A stretch of DNA of 64,000 nt, from assembly GCA_030066075.1 (NCBI GenBank), contig JASJCH010000008.1:1-64000 (forward strand). The letters are read 5' to 3'. The position numbers and the translations under genes were made by a program. Each line of letters opens with the position of its first letter. Position 1 is the stretch's first letter. The notes beneath the pieces are model-generated. The model was not told the DNA's origin. It saw only the letters and a program-made list of their open reading frames with translations, and did no database searches. The DNA comes from Woeseiaceae bacterium (GTDB lineage: Bacteria; Pseudomonadota; Gammaproteobacteria; Steroidobacterales; Woeseiaceae). Shown piece by piece: positions 26,511 to 36,445 of this stretch.

Positions 26511-26627
26511 TAGAAACGCATGATGCCTGAAACGCCTGTTCTTGGCGACCGCGCCAGCCCGGTTCCAGGACATTGGAGCGTGTCCGCAAGCCATTGAATT
26601 CAGGGCTAAAATGGTGGGGCTACAACG

Positions 26628-26656
26628 TTGACCCGGGGCGGGGTTATCTATAGAAT
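26628..26656 (+). promoter_or_regulatory. sigma-70 promoter candidate for rplU-rpmA
   Basis: TTGACC-N17-TAGAAT in the ispB/rplU divergent intergenic region. Confidence 0.6.
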
Positions 26657-26778
26657 CGCTGCTCCCTTGTGGCAGCCGCCAGAGTTACGCCTGTGTGGCG
26701 ACCGGGCCGCTGCAAGAAAATCACTTAATTCTCAGTGAGTTGCGTCAAATCGCGAGTCACGACTTGGAGAGAAAAACG

Positions 26779-27297
26779 ATGTATGCGGTTTTTCGCAGCG
26801 GCGGCAAACAGTACCGCGCAGCTAAAGGCGATGTCCTGCGCGTCGAGAAAATCGACGGCGAAGAGGGCGCCACGATAAAGTTCGACGAGGTTTTGCTCGT
26901 CGGCGAAGGTGCGGATGTGAAGGTCGGTAGCCCGACGGTCGACGGCAGCTCTGTGAGCGCCAAGGTCGTGCGCCAGGGCAAGACCCGCAAGGTGCCGGTG
27001 GTCAAGTTCAAACGTCGCCAGAACTACCTGCGCCAGGGCTCGCACCGCCAGTTCTTCACCGAGGTGGAGATCACGGGCATCACGGGCGCCGGTGCAAAGA
27101 AGGCGGCGCCAGCGAAGGAAGAAGCGGCTGAGAAGCCGGCCGAGAAGAAGGTAGCCAAGAAAAAGGCAGCCAAAAAGACGGCGAAGAAGGCCGCAAAGAA
27201 AGTAGCCAAGAAGGCGGCGGCGAAAAAGGCGCCTGCCAAGAAAACGACCACCAAGAAGGCAGCCAAGAAGAAGGCTGCCAAGAAGTCAGCAGACTAA
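26779..27297 (+). CDS. rplU: 50S ribosomal protein L21 with Lys/Ala-rich C-terminal extension
   Basis: MYAVFRSGGKQYRAAKGDVLRVEKIDG... then KKAAKKTAKKAAKKVAKKAAAKK tail. Confidence 0.95.
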   Translation: MYAVFRSGGKQYRAAKGDVLRVEKIDGEEGATIKFDEVLLVGEGADVKVGSPTVDGSSVSAKVVRQGKTRKVPVVKFKRRQNYLRQGSHRQFFTEVEITGITGAGAKKAAPAKEEAAEKPAEKKVAKKKAAKKTAKKAAKKVAKKAAAKKAPAKKTTTKKAAKKKAAKKSAD

Positions 27298-27314
27298 CGT
27301 TAAGGTAACCGACC

Positions 27315-27572
27315 ATGGCACATAAAAAGGCAGGCGGCAGCAGTAAGAACGGCCGCGATTCAGAATCCAAACGACTTGGCGTGAAGATTTTCGGTGGCCA
27401 GGCAGTGCTCGCCGGCAACATCATCGTGCGCCAGCGCGGTACGCGTTTCCACGCGGGCACCAACGTCGGCATCGGCCGCGACCACACGCTGTTCGCGAAG
27501 AAAGACGGACACGTCAAGTTCGAGCGCAAGGGCCCGAAGAACCGCCAGTTCGTGAGTGTGGTAAGCAATTAG
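27315..27572 (+). CDS. rpmA: 50S ribosomal protein L27
   Basis: [48 protein letters not shown]. Confidence 0.98.
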   Translation: MAHKKAGGSSKNGRDSESKRLGVKIFGGQAVLAGNIIVRQRGTRFHAGTNVGIGRDHTLFAKKDGHVKFERKGPKNRQFVSVVSN

Positions 27573-27578
27573 ACAATG

Positions 27579-27624
27579 GTAGGAGCGCCCCATGGGCGCG
27601 ATCGCGGCCACGGGCCGCTCCTAC
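27579..27624. repeat. GTAG-headed REP-like palindrome, copy A
   Basis: GTAGGAGCGCCCCATGGGCGCGATCGCGGCCACGGGCCGCTCCTAC; 45/46 identical to reverse complement of copy B. Confidence 0.85.
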
Positions 27625-27630
27625 GATGAA

Positions 27631-27659
27631 AAAAAGCCCCGCCCTTGCGCGGGGTTTTT
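27631..27659 (+). terminator. rho-independent terminator after rplU-rpmA
   Basis: AAAAAGCCCCGC..GCGGGGTTTTT. Confidence 0.85.
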
Positions 27660-27674
27660 CGTATCTGCATTTAG

Positions 27675-28712
<1,038 letters not shown>

Positions 28713-28720
28713 GGGCGGGA

Positions 28721-28987
28721 TCAGGCGTTCAGTTCTTTGACGCGCTTGTTGAGGCGGCTCTTGTGCCGGGCAGCCTTGTTCTTGGTGACGATGCCTTTGT
28801 TGATCATCCTGTCGATAACGGGGACAGCGTCCTTGTAGGCCGCTGCGGCAGCGTCTTTGTCGCCGGCATCGCAGGCCTTGACGACATTCTTGATCTTGGT
28901 CCGCATCAGGGAACGCAGCGCCATGTTGTGCTTGCGGGCCTTCTCGGCCTGGCGGGCGCGTTTCCCGGCTTGTTTGATGTTTGCCAC
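28721..28987 (-). CDS. rpsT: 30S ribosomal protein S20
   Basis: GTG start at 28987: [37 protein letters not shown]. Confidence 0.95.
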   Translation of the reverse strand: MANIKQAGKRARQAEKARKHNMALRSLMRTKIKNVVKACDAGDKDAAAAAYKDAVPVIDRMINKGIVTKNKAARHKSRLNKRVKELNA

Positions 28988-29105
28988 TGGTTTTGACCGT
29001 GTCGGGTGTTCAAAGAGCCGCGTATTATTCGTGCCCGACCGCCCCTTGTCAATGACTATCCGCACACCCCGCGGGGGCGCCAATTCCGCTACACTCGGAC
29101 CCCGT

Positions 29106-30686
29106 ATGGCAGGCAAAAAAGTCACTGGATTCAAGCTGATGCTGAAGACCTCGGTGGTCAGCGGGATGACCTTCCTGTCACGGATCCTGGGGCTGGTGCG
29201 GGATATCGTCTTCGCCCGGTATTTCGGCGCCTCACTGGTCATGGACGCGTTCCTGGTGGCCAACCGTATTCCCAACATGCTGCGGCGCTTTTTCGCCGAG
29301 GGTGCGTTTTCAGCCGGATTTGTGCCCGTCATGGCCCGCTACCGTGAAAAGCACAGTCACGAGGACGCCCGTGAGTTCGTCGATGCGGTGGCCGGCACCT
29401 TCGGCGTCACCCTGTTCCTGGTAACACTCGCCGGTGTCATCGCGGCGCCCCTGCTGGTGGCGATCGTCGCGCCCGGATTCATCGGTGAGGACGGCCGCTT
29501 CGAAATCGCCACGCTGATGCTGCGGTTTACGTTCCCGTACCTGTTTTTCGTTTCCCTGACCGCGTTTGCGGGCGGGATCCTGAACACCTACGGCCGTTTC
29601 GCAGTGCCGGCGTTCACCCCGGTGATCCTCAATATCGTGCTGATCGCGGGCGCGATCTGGTTGTCGCCGCGGCTCGAGGAACCGGGGATGGCGCTGGCCT
29701 ACGCGGTGTTCATCGCCGGTGTATGCCAGCTGTTGTTCCAGGTGCCGTTCCTGATGCGCATCCGCGCGTTGCCCAGGCCGAAATGGGCGATCGGCCACGA
29801 GGGCGTAAGGCGGGCAGGGCGCTTGATGCTGCCCGCGATCTTCGGCTCGTCGGTCGCGCAGCTCAACGTGCTCGTCGGGGGAATCATTGCGTCGTTCCTT
29901 GGCGTCGGCAAAATCAGCTACCTGTACTACTCCGACCGGCTCATGGAGTTTCCGCTCGGACTGTTCGGCATTGCACTGGCCACGGTGACATTGCCGTACC
30001 TGTCGCGCCAATGGGCCAACGAGTCGCACGAAGAGTTCTCGGCAACGCTCGACTGGTCGATGAAACTCGTATTGCTGATCGCCGTTCCGGCCGCGCTCGG
30101 GCTCATTGTTCTTGCCGAGCCGCTGGTGGTAACGCTGTTCTACGGCGGCGTTCTGAGTGCTGATGATGTCGAAATGACGGCGCTGGCTTTGCAGGCATTT
30201 GCCGCGGGCCTGATCGGATTCTCCTACGTCAAGATTCTCGCGCCAGCGTACTTCGCACGCGAGGACACGAAGACGCCCGTCAAGATCGGGCTCATTGCGC
30301 TGGCCGTCAATTTCGTTCTGAGCGTAACGCTGGCCTGGTACCTGAGATCGATCGGCTTCGCGGGCACGCATGCCGGACTGGCCCTGGCGATCTCGGTGGC
30401 CGCGATCCTGAACGCCGCGTTGCTGTACCGGGGCCTGATTGCGGATGCCGTGCTGCGTCATTCGCCAGGCTGGATGTCGCTAATCGGCCAGGTCGCCATT
30501 GCCAATCTCGGGATGTTGCTCGTGATCGACCGGCTGCACAGGCCGCTCGTGTGGTGGCTCGATGCGACCGTCATCGACCGGGTCGCCTGGCTTGCCGCGA
30601 CCATCGGCGCCGGGGCCGGCACCTACTTCGTCGTACTCGTCGTGCTGGGCCTGCGCTCGTCGAGCCTCGGCATAAGGCCGCACTGA
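29106..30686 (+). CDS. murJ: lipid II flippase MurJ
   Basis: [30 protein letters not shown]...[24 protein letters not shown]. Confidence 0.95.
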   Translation: MAGKKVTGFKLMLKTSVVSGMTFLSRILGLVRDIVFARYFGASLVMDAFLVANRIPNMLRRFFAEGAFSAGFVPVMARYREKHSHEDAREFVDAVAGTFGVTLFLVTLAGVIAAPLLVAIVAPGFIGEDGRFEIATLMLRFTFPYLFFVSLTAFAGGILNTYGRFAVPAFTPVILNIVLIAGAIWLSPRLEEPGMALAYAVFIAGVCQLLFQVPFLMRIRALPRPKWAIGHEGVRRAGRLMLPAIFGSSVAQLNVLVGGIIASFLGVGKISYLYYSDRLMEFPLGLFGIALATVTLPYLSRQWANESHEEFSATLDWSMKLVLLIAVPAALGLIVLAEPLVVTLFYGGVLSADDVEMTALALQAFAAGLIGFSYVKILAPAYFAREDTKTPVKIGLIALAVNFVLSVTLAWYLRSIGFAGTHAGLALAISVAAILNAALLYRGLIADAVLRHSPGWMSLIGQVAIANLGMLLVIDRLHRPLVWWLDATVIDRVAWLAATIGAGAGTYFVVLVVLGLRSSSLGIRPH

Positions 30687-30687
30687 C

Positions 30688-31629
30688 ATGCGTCTCGTCC
30701 GCCATATCAGGGACATTCCGTTCGCGGACCTCGAGCGCGGCAGCGTTGTCACGATTGGTGCCTACGACGGCCTGCATCTCGGGCACGAGCAGCTGCTGGC
30801 CCGCGTCAATGCCGCGGCCGCCGAGCAGGATTTGCCATCCGTGGTCATGAGCTTCGAGCCGACGCCGAGAGAGTACTTTTCATCGGGCAACCCACCGGCG
30901 CGCCTGATGCGTTTCCGCGAGAAATTCGAGGCCCTGGCCGACCACGGCATCGACCTGTTCTATTGCCCGCGGTTTGACGACCGCATGCGCGACATCAGTG
31001 CCGACGATTTCATCCGCCGCATCCTGGTGCACGGACTCGGGGCGAGGCACATCGTGATCGGCGACGATTTCCGTTTCGCCGCGCGGCGCGAGGGCACCCT
31101 GGAACACCTGCAGCGTGCGGGCAGGGCGCTCGACTACTCCGTCGAACAGGTGTCGAGTGTCATCGTCGACGGCGTCCGCGTCAGCAGCACGGCCATCCGA
31201 GACGCGCTGACGAGCGGCGAGCTGCCCACGGCCACGGCGCTGCTCGGCCGGCCGTATCGCATGTCGGGCAAGGTGGTCATGGGCGAGAGGATTGGCCGCA
31301 CGCTCGGCTACCCGACGGCCAACGTCGACCTGCGGCGCAAGCAAAGCGCGGTCATGGGCATTTTCGCCGTCCGCGTCCTCGGCCTGGCCGGTGGTGTGAA
31401 GGACGCGGTGGCCAGCGTGGGTTCACGACCGACGTTCAATGGCACCAAGCCGCTTCTCGAGGTCCATATCTTCGATTTCGATGAAGATATCTACGGTCAG
31501 TACATCCATGTCGACTTCATCGCACGCCTGCGGGAACAAGTGAAGTACGACGAGGTCGATGAACTGGTTGCGCAGATGCATCGCGATGCCGACAATGCGA
31601 GGTCCGCGCTAGCCCGCTACGCCACATGA
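30688..31629 (+). CDS. ribF: bifunctional riboflavin kinase/FAD synthetase
   Basis: VVTIGAYDGLHLGHEQLL; IGRTLGYPTANVDL. Confidence 0.95.
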   Translation: MRLVRHIRDIPFADLERGSVVTIGAYDGLHLGHEQLLARVNAAAAEQDLPSVVMSFEPTPREYFSSGNPPARLMRFREKFEALADHGIDLFYCPRFDDRMRDISADDFIRRILVHGLGARHIVIGDDFRFAARREGTLEHLQRAGRALDYSVEQVSSVIVDGVRVSSTAIRDALTSGELPTATALLGRPYRMSGKVVMGERIGRTLGYPTANVDLRRKQSAVMGIFAVRVLGLAGGVKDAVASVGSRPTFNGTKPLLEVHIFDFDEDIYGQYIHVDFIARLREQVKYDEVDELVAQMHRDADNARSALARYAT

Positions 31630-31639
31630 AGGAACATCG

Positions 31640-32158
31640 ATGACCGAAACCGCCGACCGGCCGATCCGCCGCTACATTGCCTGGATGGTTGTGGCGCTGC
31701 TCGTCGTGGTCGCGGACCAGGCGACGAAGTGGGCGATCGTCGAGTGGGTCCAGCTCTACGGCAAGGTGCCCATCAACTCGTTCATCAATATCACCCACCA
31801 GCAGAACACCGGGGCGGCCTTCAGCTTCCTGGCCGGCGCCGGGGGTTGGCAGCGCTGGTTCTTCGTGGTGCTGGCGACGGTCGTGAGCGTGGTCATCGCC
31901 GTCTGGCTCTGGCGGTTGCGCCACGAAGGCCCGCTCGTCCTGATGGCCGGTTTGTCGCTGGTGCTCGGTGGCGCCATCGGCAATCTCATCGACCGCGCCA
32001 GGCTCGGCTATGTCACCGACTTCATCCAGGTGTGGTTCGGCAACTGGGCGTTTCCGTCATTCAACGTGGCCGACTCGGCGATCAGCGTCGGTGCGGCCTT
32101 GCTGATCATCGACGCCCTGTTCCTGACGGGACGCGAGACAAAAAAAACCGGGGACTAG
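31640..32158 (+). CDS. lspA: lipoprotein signal peptidase
   Basis: VVADQATKWAIV, NTGAAFSFLAG, GGAIGNLIDR, FPSFNVADSAISVG. Confidence 0.96.
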   Translation: MTETADRPIRRYIAWMVVALLVVVADQATKWAIVEWVQLYGKVPINSFINITHQQNTGAAFSFLAGAGGWQRWFFVVLATVVSVVIAVWLWRLRHEGPLVLMAGLSLVLGGAIGNLIDRARLGYVTDFIQVWFGNWAFPSFNVADSAISVGAALLIIDALFLTGRETKKTGD

Positions 32159-32170
32159 CCCCGGTCTTTT
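32141..32170. terminator. bidirectional terminator overlapping lspA stop codon
   Basis: AAAAAAACCGGGG-ACTAG-CCCCGGTCTTTT between lspA and convergent pilE. Confidence 0.8.
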
Positions 32171-32205
32171 CCAGCGGCTGTCGCCGCTGTCCCTGAGAAT
32201 GTCGC

Positions 32206-32625
32206 CTAGCGGGCCGTCGTCCAGCAGTCGGTCTTGGGCTGCGAGGTCTGCGCGCCGCGCCCATCAACCGTAAACGAGCTGCACTTTGTCGCTTCGGAAC
32301 CGCCCTTTGTGTAGTTCGCCACCGCCGTAAAGTTACTGGCGTCGGGGGGCGGGTTGATCGTCACGTCGTACGAGCCGGTATCCGTGGTGATCGTATTACC
32401 GGCATAACCCAGTTCCGTCAGCGTCCCGTAGCGGTTGTTTTGCAGATAGAACCGCTCCTGGTTCTGGGCGATCTCCAGCAGGATAGCCTTGGCCTCGTTA
32501 CGCTGGGCGCGCGCGGCGAAATCGCGATAGTTCGGGTAGGCGATCGCGGCCATGATGCCGACGATGACCACCACGATCATCAGCTCCATCAGCGTGATGC
32601 CGCGCATGTACTTTTGCATCTGCAT
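32206..32625 (-). CDS. pilE: type IV minor pilin PilE
   Basis: MRGITLMELMIVVVIVGIMAAIAYPNYRDFAARAQRNEAKAILLEIAQNQERFYLQNNRYG. Confidence 0.9.
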   Translation of the reverse strand: MQMQKYMRGITLMELMIVVVIVGIMAAIAYPNYRDFAARAQRNEAKAILLEIAQNQERFYLQNNRYGTLTELGYAGNTITTDTGSYDVTINPPPDASNFTAVANYTKGGSEATKCSSFTVDGRGAQTSQPKTDCWTTAR

Positions 32626-32648
32626 AGCTCTTTCCTGTACGGGTTGCA

Positions 32649-35600
32649 TTAGTCTATACCATCCTGAGTCCACAGCGTCCGGACCGGAATGTTGTCAAAG
32701 TCCGGATCGAAACACTCTACGCCAACACAGGCCACCGGTCGCGTCTTGCACTCTTCGCCAATGCAGTCCGGGTCCCAGTGCGACGGGAACAGGAACACAG
32801 GCGCCGGTGCGATACCGCTCTGCTCGAGTTCGACAACGCGCGCACCGTCGATAACCTCCGGATCAGTGGTCTCCGTCGGTAGCGGTTCGCCGTCTGCCCA
32901 GACCGGGTCACCGTTCTGCACCGATACGCGATACAGACGGTTCGTGCTAAGACCCGCGCGGCACGGATCGGCAGCGTCGATCTCCGGCTGCAGCGTCACG
33001 AAGTAGATCAGGTCGTTGAACGTGCGAGAGTCCGAGAGCACCTTCTGCTTCTCGGGCAGGGCCAGCTTCCAGCCACGCCCGGATTCGGAAATGACGGTGT
33101 TGTACTCGCCCGCGACATCAACGAGATCATCATCCGTGATAATCGAGTAGCTGTTGTACTGCGCCTGGCTGAGAGGCGTCAGGACGTCCGGATCACGCAG
33201 CGAGTAGAAGCGGTCGGCCGCGCTGTTGTCGAGCGGGTGAGCGCGGTAACCGCTGCCGAGGCTGACCGACAGGTAGCGGCGTTGCTGCCGCTCGTCCGTG
33301 AACATCGCGACGTCGGGCGTCGTGTAGAAGCGGCGCGTTTCCGCAGCGCTCGGGCTGGTCAGGCCCTCGGCGCCGAGGCGGGCGATAACGCCGCCGGCGA
33401 CGAGATTAGACGGCTGTTTGTCGTAGCCGATGTCGAATCGCCAGACCTGTCCGCCGAGATCCGCCGCGTACATGCGGTTCGCGAAGCCATCGCCGGTCAG
33501 GTCGATGACGCTGATCCGGCTCGGGATCGCGCGCGTCATCTTGTCGTGCGACAGGTCCGCGTACGCATCCGCGCCGGCCCGCCACAGGACATCGCCGGAC
33601 TCTATATCCAGCATAAAGATGCCGGCGCCCTGCAGGTCGGGCGTATCCGGGTGCGCGGCGGTATCGTGCGTCGTGTCGTAACCACCGCCGACGATCAGTA
33701 CGGCGTCCTCGTCACTCACAACCTCGTTGCTGTCGATCTTGACGCGCGCCACGGAGGGCGTCGACCAGGTCTGGCCGAATTCCGGGAAGGTCCTGATCCA
33801 CTTCAGGCTCGGGCGCTCGGGGTTGGTCACGTCAAGCATGTAGTAACGGTCGCCGCCGCGCCGCATGCCGAAAACGACATAGACGAAGTCCGTGCCCACC
33901 TCGATCACACCGTCCTGGTTGAGGTCAGCGACGATGGGCACGACATCACCGTCAAGGCCGTAGTTCTTGTAGTCGACGTTGCGATTGAAGAACAGGTCCT
34001 TGAGGTTTGGCAAAAGAGTTTGGGGAACAAACGACCACAGCTCGCTGCCGCTGTCCGCATCGATCGCGTGGAGGTAACCGTCATTGGTGGCGCTGAAAAT
34101 GACGGTTCTCTGGGTGCCGCCGGCGGAGCCAAAAGCTACCGCGGCTGGCTGCGAGTGCAGCGAATCGCCCATTTGCATGCGCGCCGTCGTGTCGGGATCG
34201 TTGTCGTCATCCTTGACGTCCACGCCGCGGGCGAAATCGATCAGGTCCGCGATGCTGGGCTCGTCGTCGGCGCCCGTAAGGCCGAAGTCGTCCATGGTGT
34301 ACAGGCCCACGTTCGCGGCCGTGAGCGCATTGCCCGCCTGCGTCAGGTCGCCACCAATGTTGTTGGTGTATACGTTGCGGTCTTCGGGGTCAGGAAGCCT
34401 GCTGGCCGCGCCGCCCTCGTCGACGTTAGCGCCGTCAGCATCGGTGCCGTCTGTCCAGAAGTTCCTGGCGGTATCGGCAAAGAAGCCCGTGTTCGGATCC
34501 ACCGCGCTGCGGTCATCGGCGTCGCGAATCTCGTTCTCCTTGAGCTGGTACTTCTTCAGGTTACCGGGCCAGTACACCTCGTCCGTCGCGCGGAAGACCG
34601 ACACGTACAAGTCGTTGAGGTTCTGCGTGCGGTTGAACGTGTTGACCGCGACGGCCGGCGCCGTGAACGAGATGTCGCGATCGAAGATATCGGTCACGAT
34701 GTCGGTCAGGGCCGCCGTGAGTGATTTAACGTCCGACGCGAGATAGTACTCGCCGCCCGAGAGTTCAGCGGTGGACTTGAGGATCGGCAGGTCGACCGAG
34801 AAGCCGATCGTATAAGTCGTGACCGACTGGGTGCCCGGCACCAGCGGGTTGATATCGACCTTCGACAGGTATTCGGAGATGTCGTCAAGGCACGCGCCGT
34901 TCACGTCGCCGCCTGTGCAGTAGTTGCGGCCCATGACGTCGCCATACTCCGGCAGCGTCGGCGTCCTGCTGTAGGCGCCGCGGTCCCGGGTCGGCTCACC
35001 GTCGGTGAGCAGTACCACGAAGTTCTTGGAGCAGGCGTACTCCGCCGGCTGGTCATAGATCATCGGGTTGCTGCTGACCAGGGCGTCCGCATCCGTGTGC
35101 GTCGTGCCGCCGTATACGCCCGAGAGTCCCGACCAGTAGCGAGCGGCTTCGTACAGGGTCTCCGACAGCGGCGTCCAGCCACTGGCCGGAATAGCGTCGA
35201 CCACGGCATTGGCTTCGGCGCGATTGGCGTCCAGGTCCTTGACGGCGTGAATGACGGGGCCGCCTTCCTCGAAATGGAAGCGCATGAAGCCGACGTTGAC
35301 GTCCTTGATCGAGCCAAGGACGTTCTTCGTCACCGCTTTAACAATATCGGTACGGCGCATGCTCGAACCGGGGGGGTTGTAATACCAGTTGAGGTAGTTG
35401 CTGTCCCAGACCGTGATGATCCGGTGCGTCGGGGACGACCCCCAGTTGACGCTACGACGCGACTTGTCGTTATACATGGCGCGGTTCGTGCCGCGACGCG
35501 CATAAGTCTTGGGCGTCGGGGCGGAGTTCGAGCCGTGCACACCCGAGTCGGCCCGGCACTCGACCGGACTGTTCTGCAACGAGCGATACGGCTCGCGCCA

Positions 35601-36002
35601 GTAGGCGCGACCCTGGTAGCTGAAGTACATCGCCATCGTGTCGGTATAGGAACCCGAATCACGGGCCTGGTCCTTACCCTGCTCGCAGTAGAAGACGTCC
35701 TTCTTGAACTTGTACTGGTTGCCGCAATTCGGGATCGAATTGTTCGTCGACCAGTAGTACATGTCCGCGTCACACGGACCCGAGTAGGTCTCGGAGCCGT
35801 CGTAGGGTTCCTGGCTCTGTTCGACCGTTGTCATACTGCCCGACGAGTCGATGATGAACAGGATGTTCGGCTTGGCCGCGTTACCGGACTCCGGTGTCGA
35901 CAACAGGAGTTCAACGTCGTCGGCCCAGACCGGCGATGCGACCATCAGTGTGAGCAGCATTCCCGCTATTGCCCAAGCGGAGTGCAATCGGCACATAAAC
36001 AT
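32649..36002 (-). CDS. pilY1: type IV pilus tip-associated protein PilY1 (copy B)
   Basis: NILFIIDSSGSMTT VWA start; PilY1 beta-propeller VADLNQDGVIEVGTDFVYVVFGMRRGGDRYYMLDVTNP. Confidence 0.93.
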   Translation of the reverse strand: MFMCRLHSAWAIAGMLLTLMVASPVWADDVELLLSTPESGNAAKPNILFIIDSSGSMTTVEQSQEPYDGSETYSGPCDADMYYWSTNNSIPNCGNQYKFKKDVFYCEQGKDQARDSGSYTDTMAMYFSYQGRAYWREPYRSLQNSPVECRADSGVHGSNSAPTPKTYARRGTNRAMYNDKSRRSVNWGSSPTHRIITVWDSNYLNWYYNPPGSSMRRTDIVKAVTKNVLGSIKDVNVGFMRFHFEEGGPVIHAVKDLDANRAEANAVVDAIPASGWTPLSETLYEAARYWSGLSGVYGGTTHTDADALVSSNPMIYDQPAEYACSKNFVVLLTDGEPTRDRGAYSRTPTLPEYGDVMGRNYCTGGDVNGACLDDISEYLSKVDINPLVPGTQSVTTYTIGFSVDLPILKSTAELSGGEYYLASDVKSLTAALTDIVTDIFDRDISFTAPAVAVNTFNRTQNLNDLYVSVFRATDEVYWPGNLKKYQLKENEIRDADDRSAVDPNTGFFADTARNFWTDGTDADGANVDEGGAASRLPDPEDRNVYTNNIGGDLTQAGNALTAANVGLYTMDDFGLTGADDEPSIADLIDFARGVDVKDDDNDPDTTARMQMGDSLHSQPAAVAFGSAGGTQRTVIFSATNDGYLHAIDADSGSELWSFVPQTLLPNLKDLFFNRNVDYKNYGLDGDVVPIVADLNQDGVIEVGTDFVYVVFGMRRGGDRYYMLDVTNPERPSLKWIRTFPEFGQTWSTPSVARVKIDSNEVVSDEDAVLIVGGGYDTTHDTAAHPDTPDLQGAGIFMLDIESGDVLWRAGADAYADLSHDKMTRAIPSRISVIDLTGDGFANRMYAADLGGQVWRFDIGYDKQPSNLVAGGVIARLGAEGLTSPSAAETRRFYTTPDVAMFTDERQQRRYLSVSLGSGYRAHPLDNSAADRFYSLRDPDVLTPLSQAQYNSYSIITDDDLVDVAGEYNTVISESGRGWKLALPEKQKVLSDSRTFNDLIYFVTLQPEIDAADPCRAGLSTNRLYRVSVQNGDPVWADGEPLPTETTDPEVIDGARVVELEQSGIAPAPVFLFPSHWDPDCIGEECKTRPVACVGVECFDPDFDNIPVRTLWTQDGID

Positions 36003-36066
36003 GTGTCCTTACCTCTTTTATGTCAGTCCGTGACCTAATCGCTCACTCAGTCACATCACAGGTTAA

Positions 36067-36420
36067 CTACCTCGCAATATCAATACTCGTAACGACTTTT
36101 GTTGTTGTGTCTACGCTTAGCAGCGCGTAGCCGTCCTTGTCGTTCCTTGCCAGCGCGAATTCCTCCTGGAATTCTTCGAACTTCACGGCTGCGCCGCGGA
36201 CGGTGAACCTCGTCTCGGGGCTCAGCCGGGCGCGCTCGTAGTCCGCGTCACACTCATCGGCGCACGGTTTGTACGTCATCATGCCGCTCGTGGAAGCCGG
36301 CAGGATCATGTTGGACGGTGACAGCTCGACCGCCTGAACCAGCGTGACTATCTCGAAGTTGGCCGCGGTGGCCGGCGTTGCGAAAATGGCCATTGCCGCT
36401 GCAAATAATCGGATTCTCAT
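36067..36420 (-). CDS. small exported protein, paralog of 39871-40212
   Basis: Signal peptide MRIRLFAAAMAIFATPATA; motif GMMTYKPCADECDADYERARLS; located just upstream of pilY1 copy B. Confidence 0.75.
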   Translation of the reverse strand: MRIRLFAAAMAIFATPATAANFEIVTLVQAVELSPSNMILPASTSGMMTYKPCADECDADYERARLSPETRFTVRGAAVKFEEFQEEFALARNDKDGYALLSVDTTTKVVTSIDIAR

Positions 36421-36445
36421 CTTCCTTTCCTCCAATCCTAATCGG

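Noticed and set aside
33237-34724. 495-aa plus-strand ORF
   Set aside because: Lies wholly antisense to pilY1 copy B, which has strong family motifs; composition is typical of GC-rich shadow frames.
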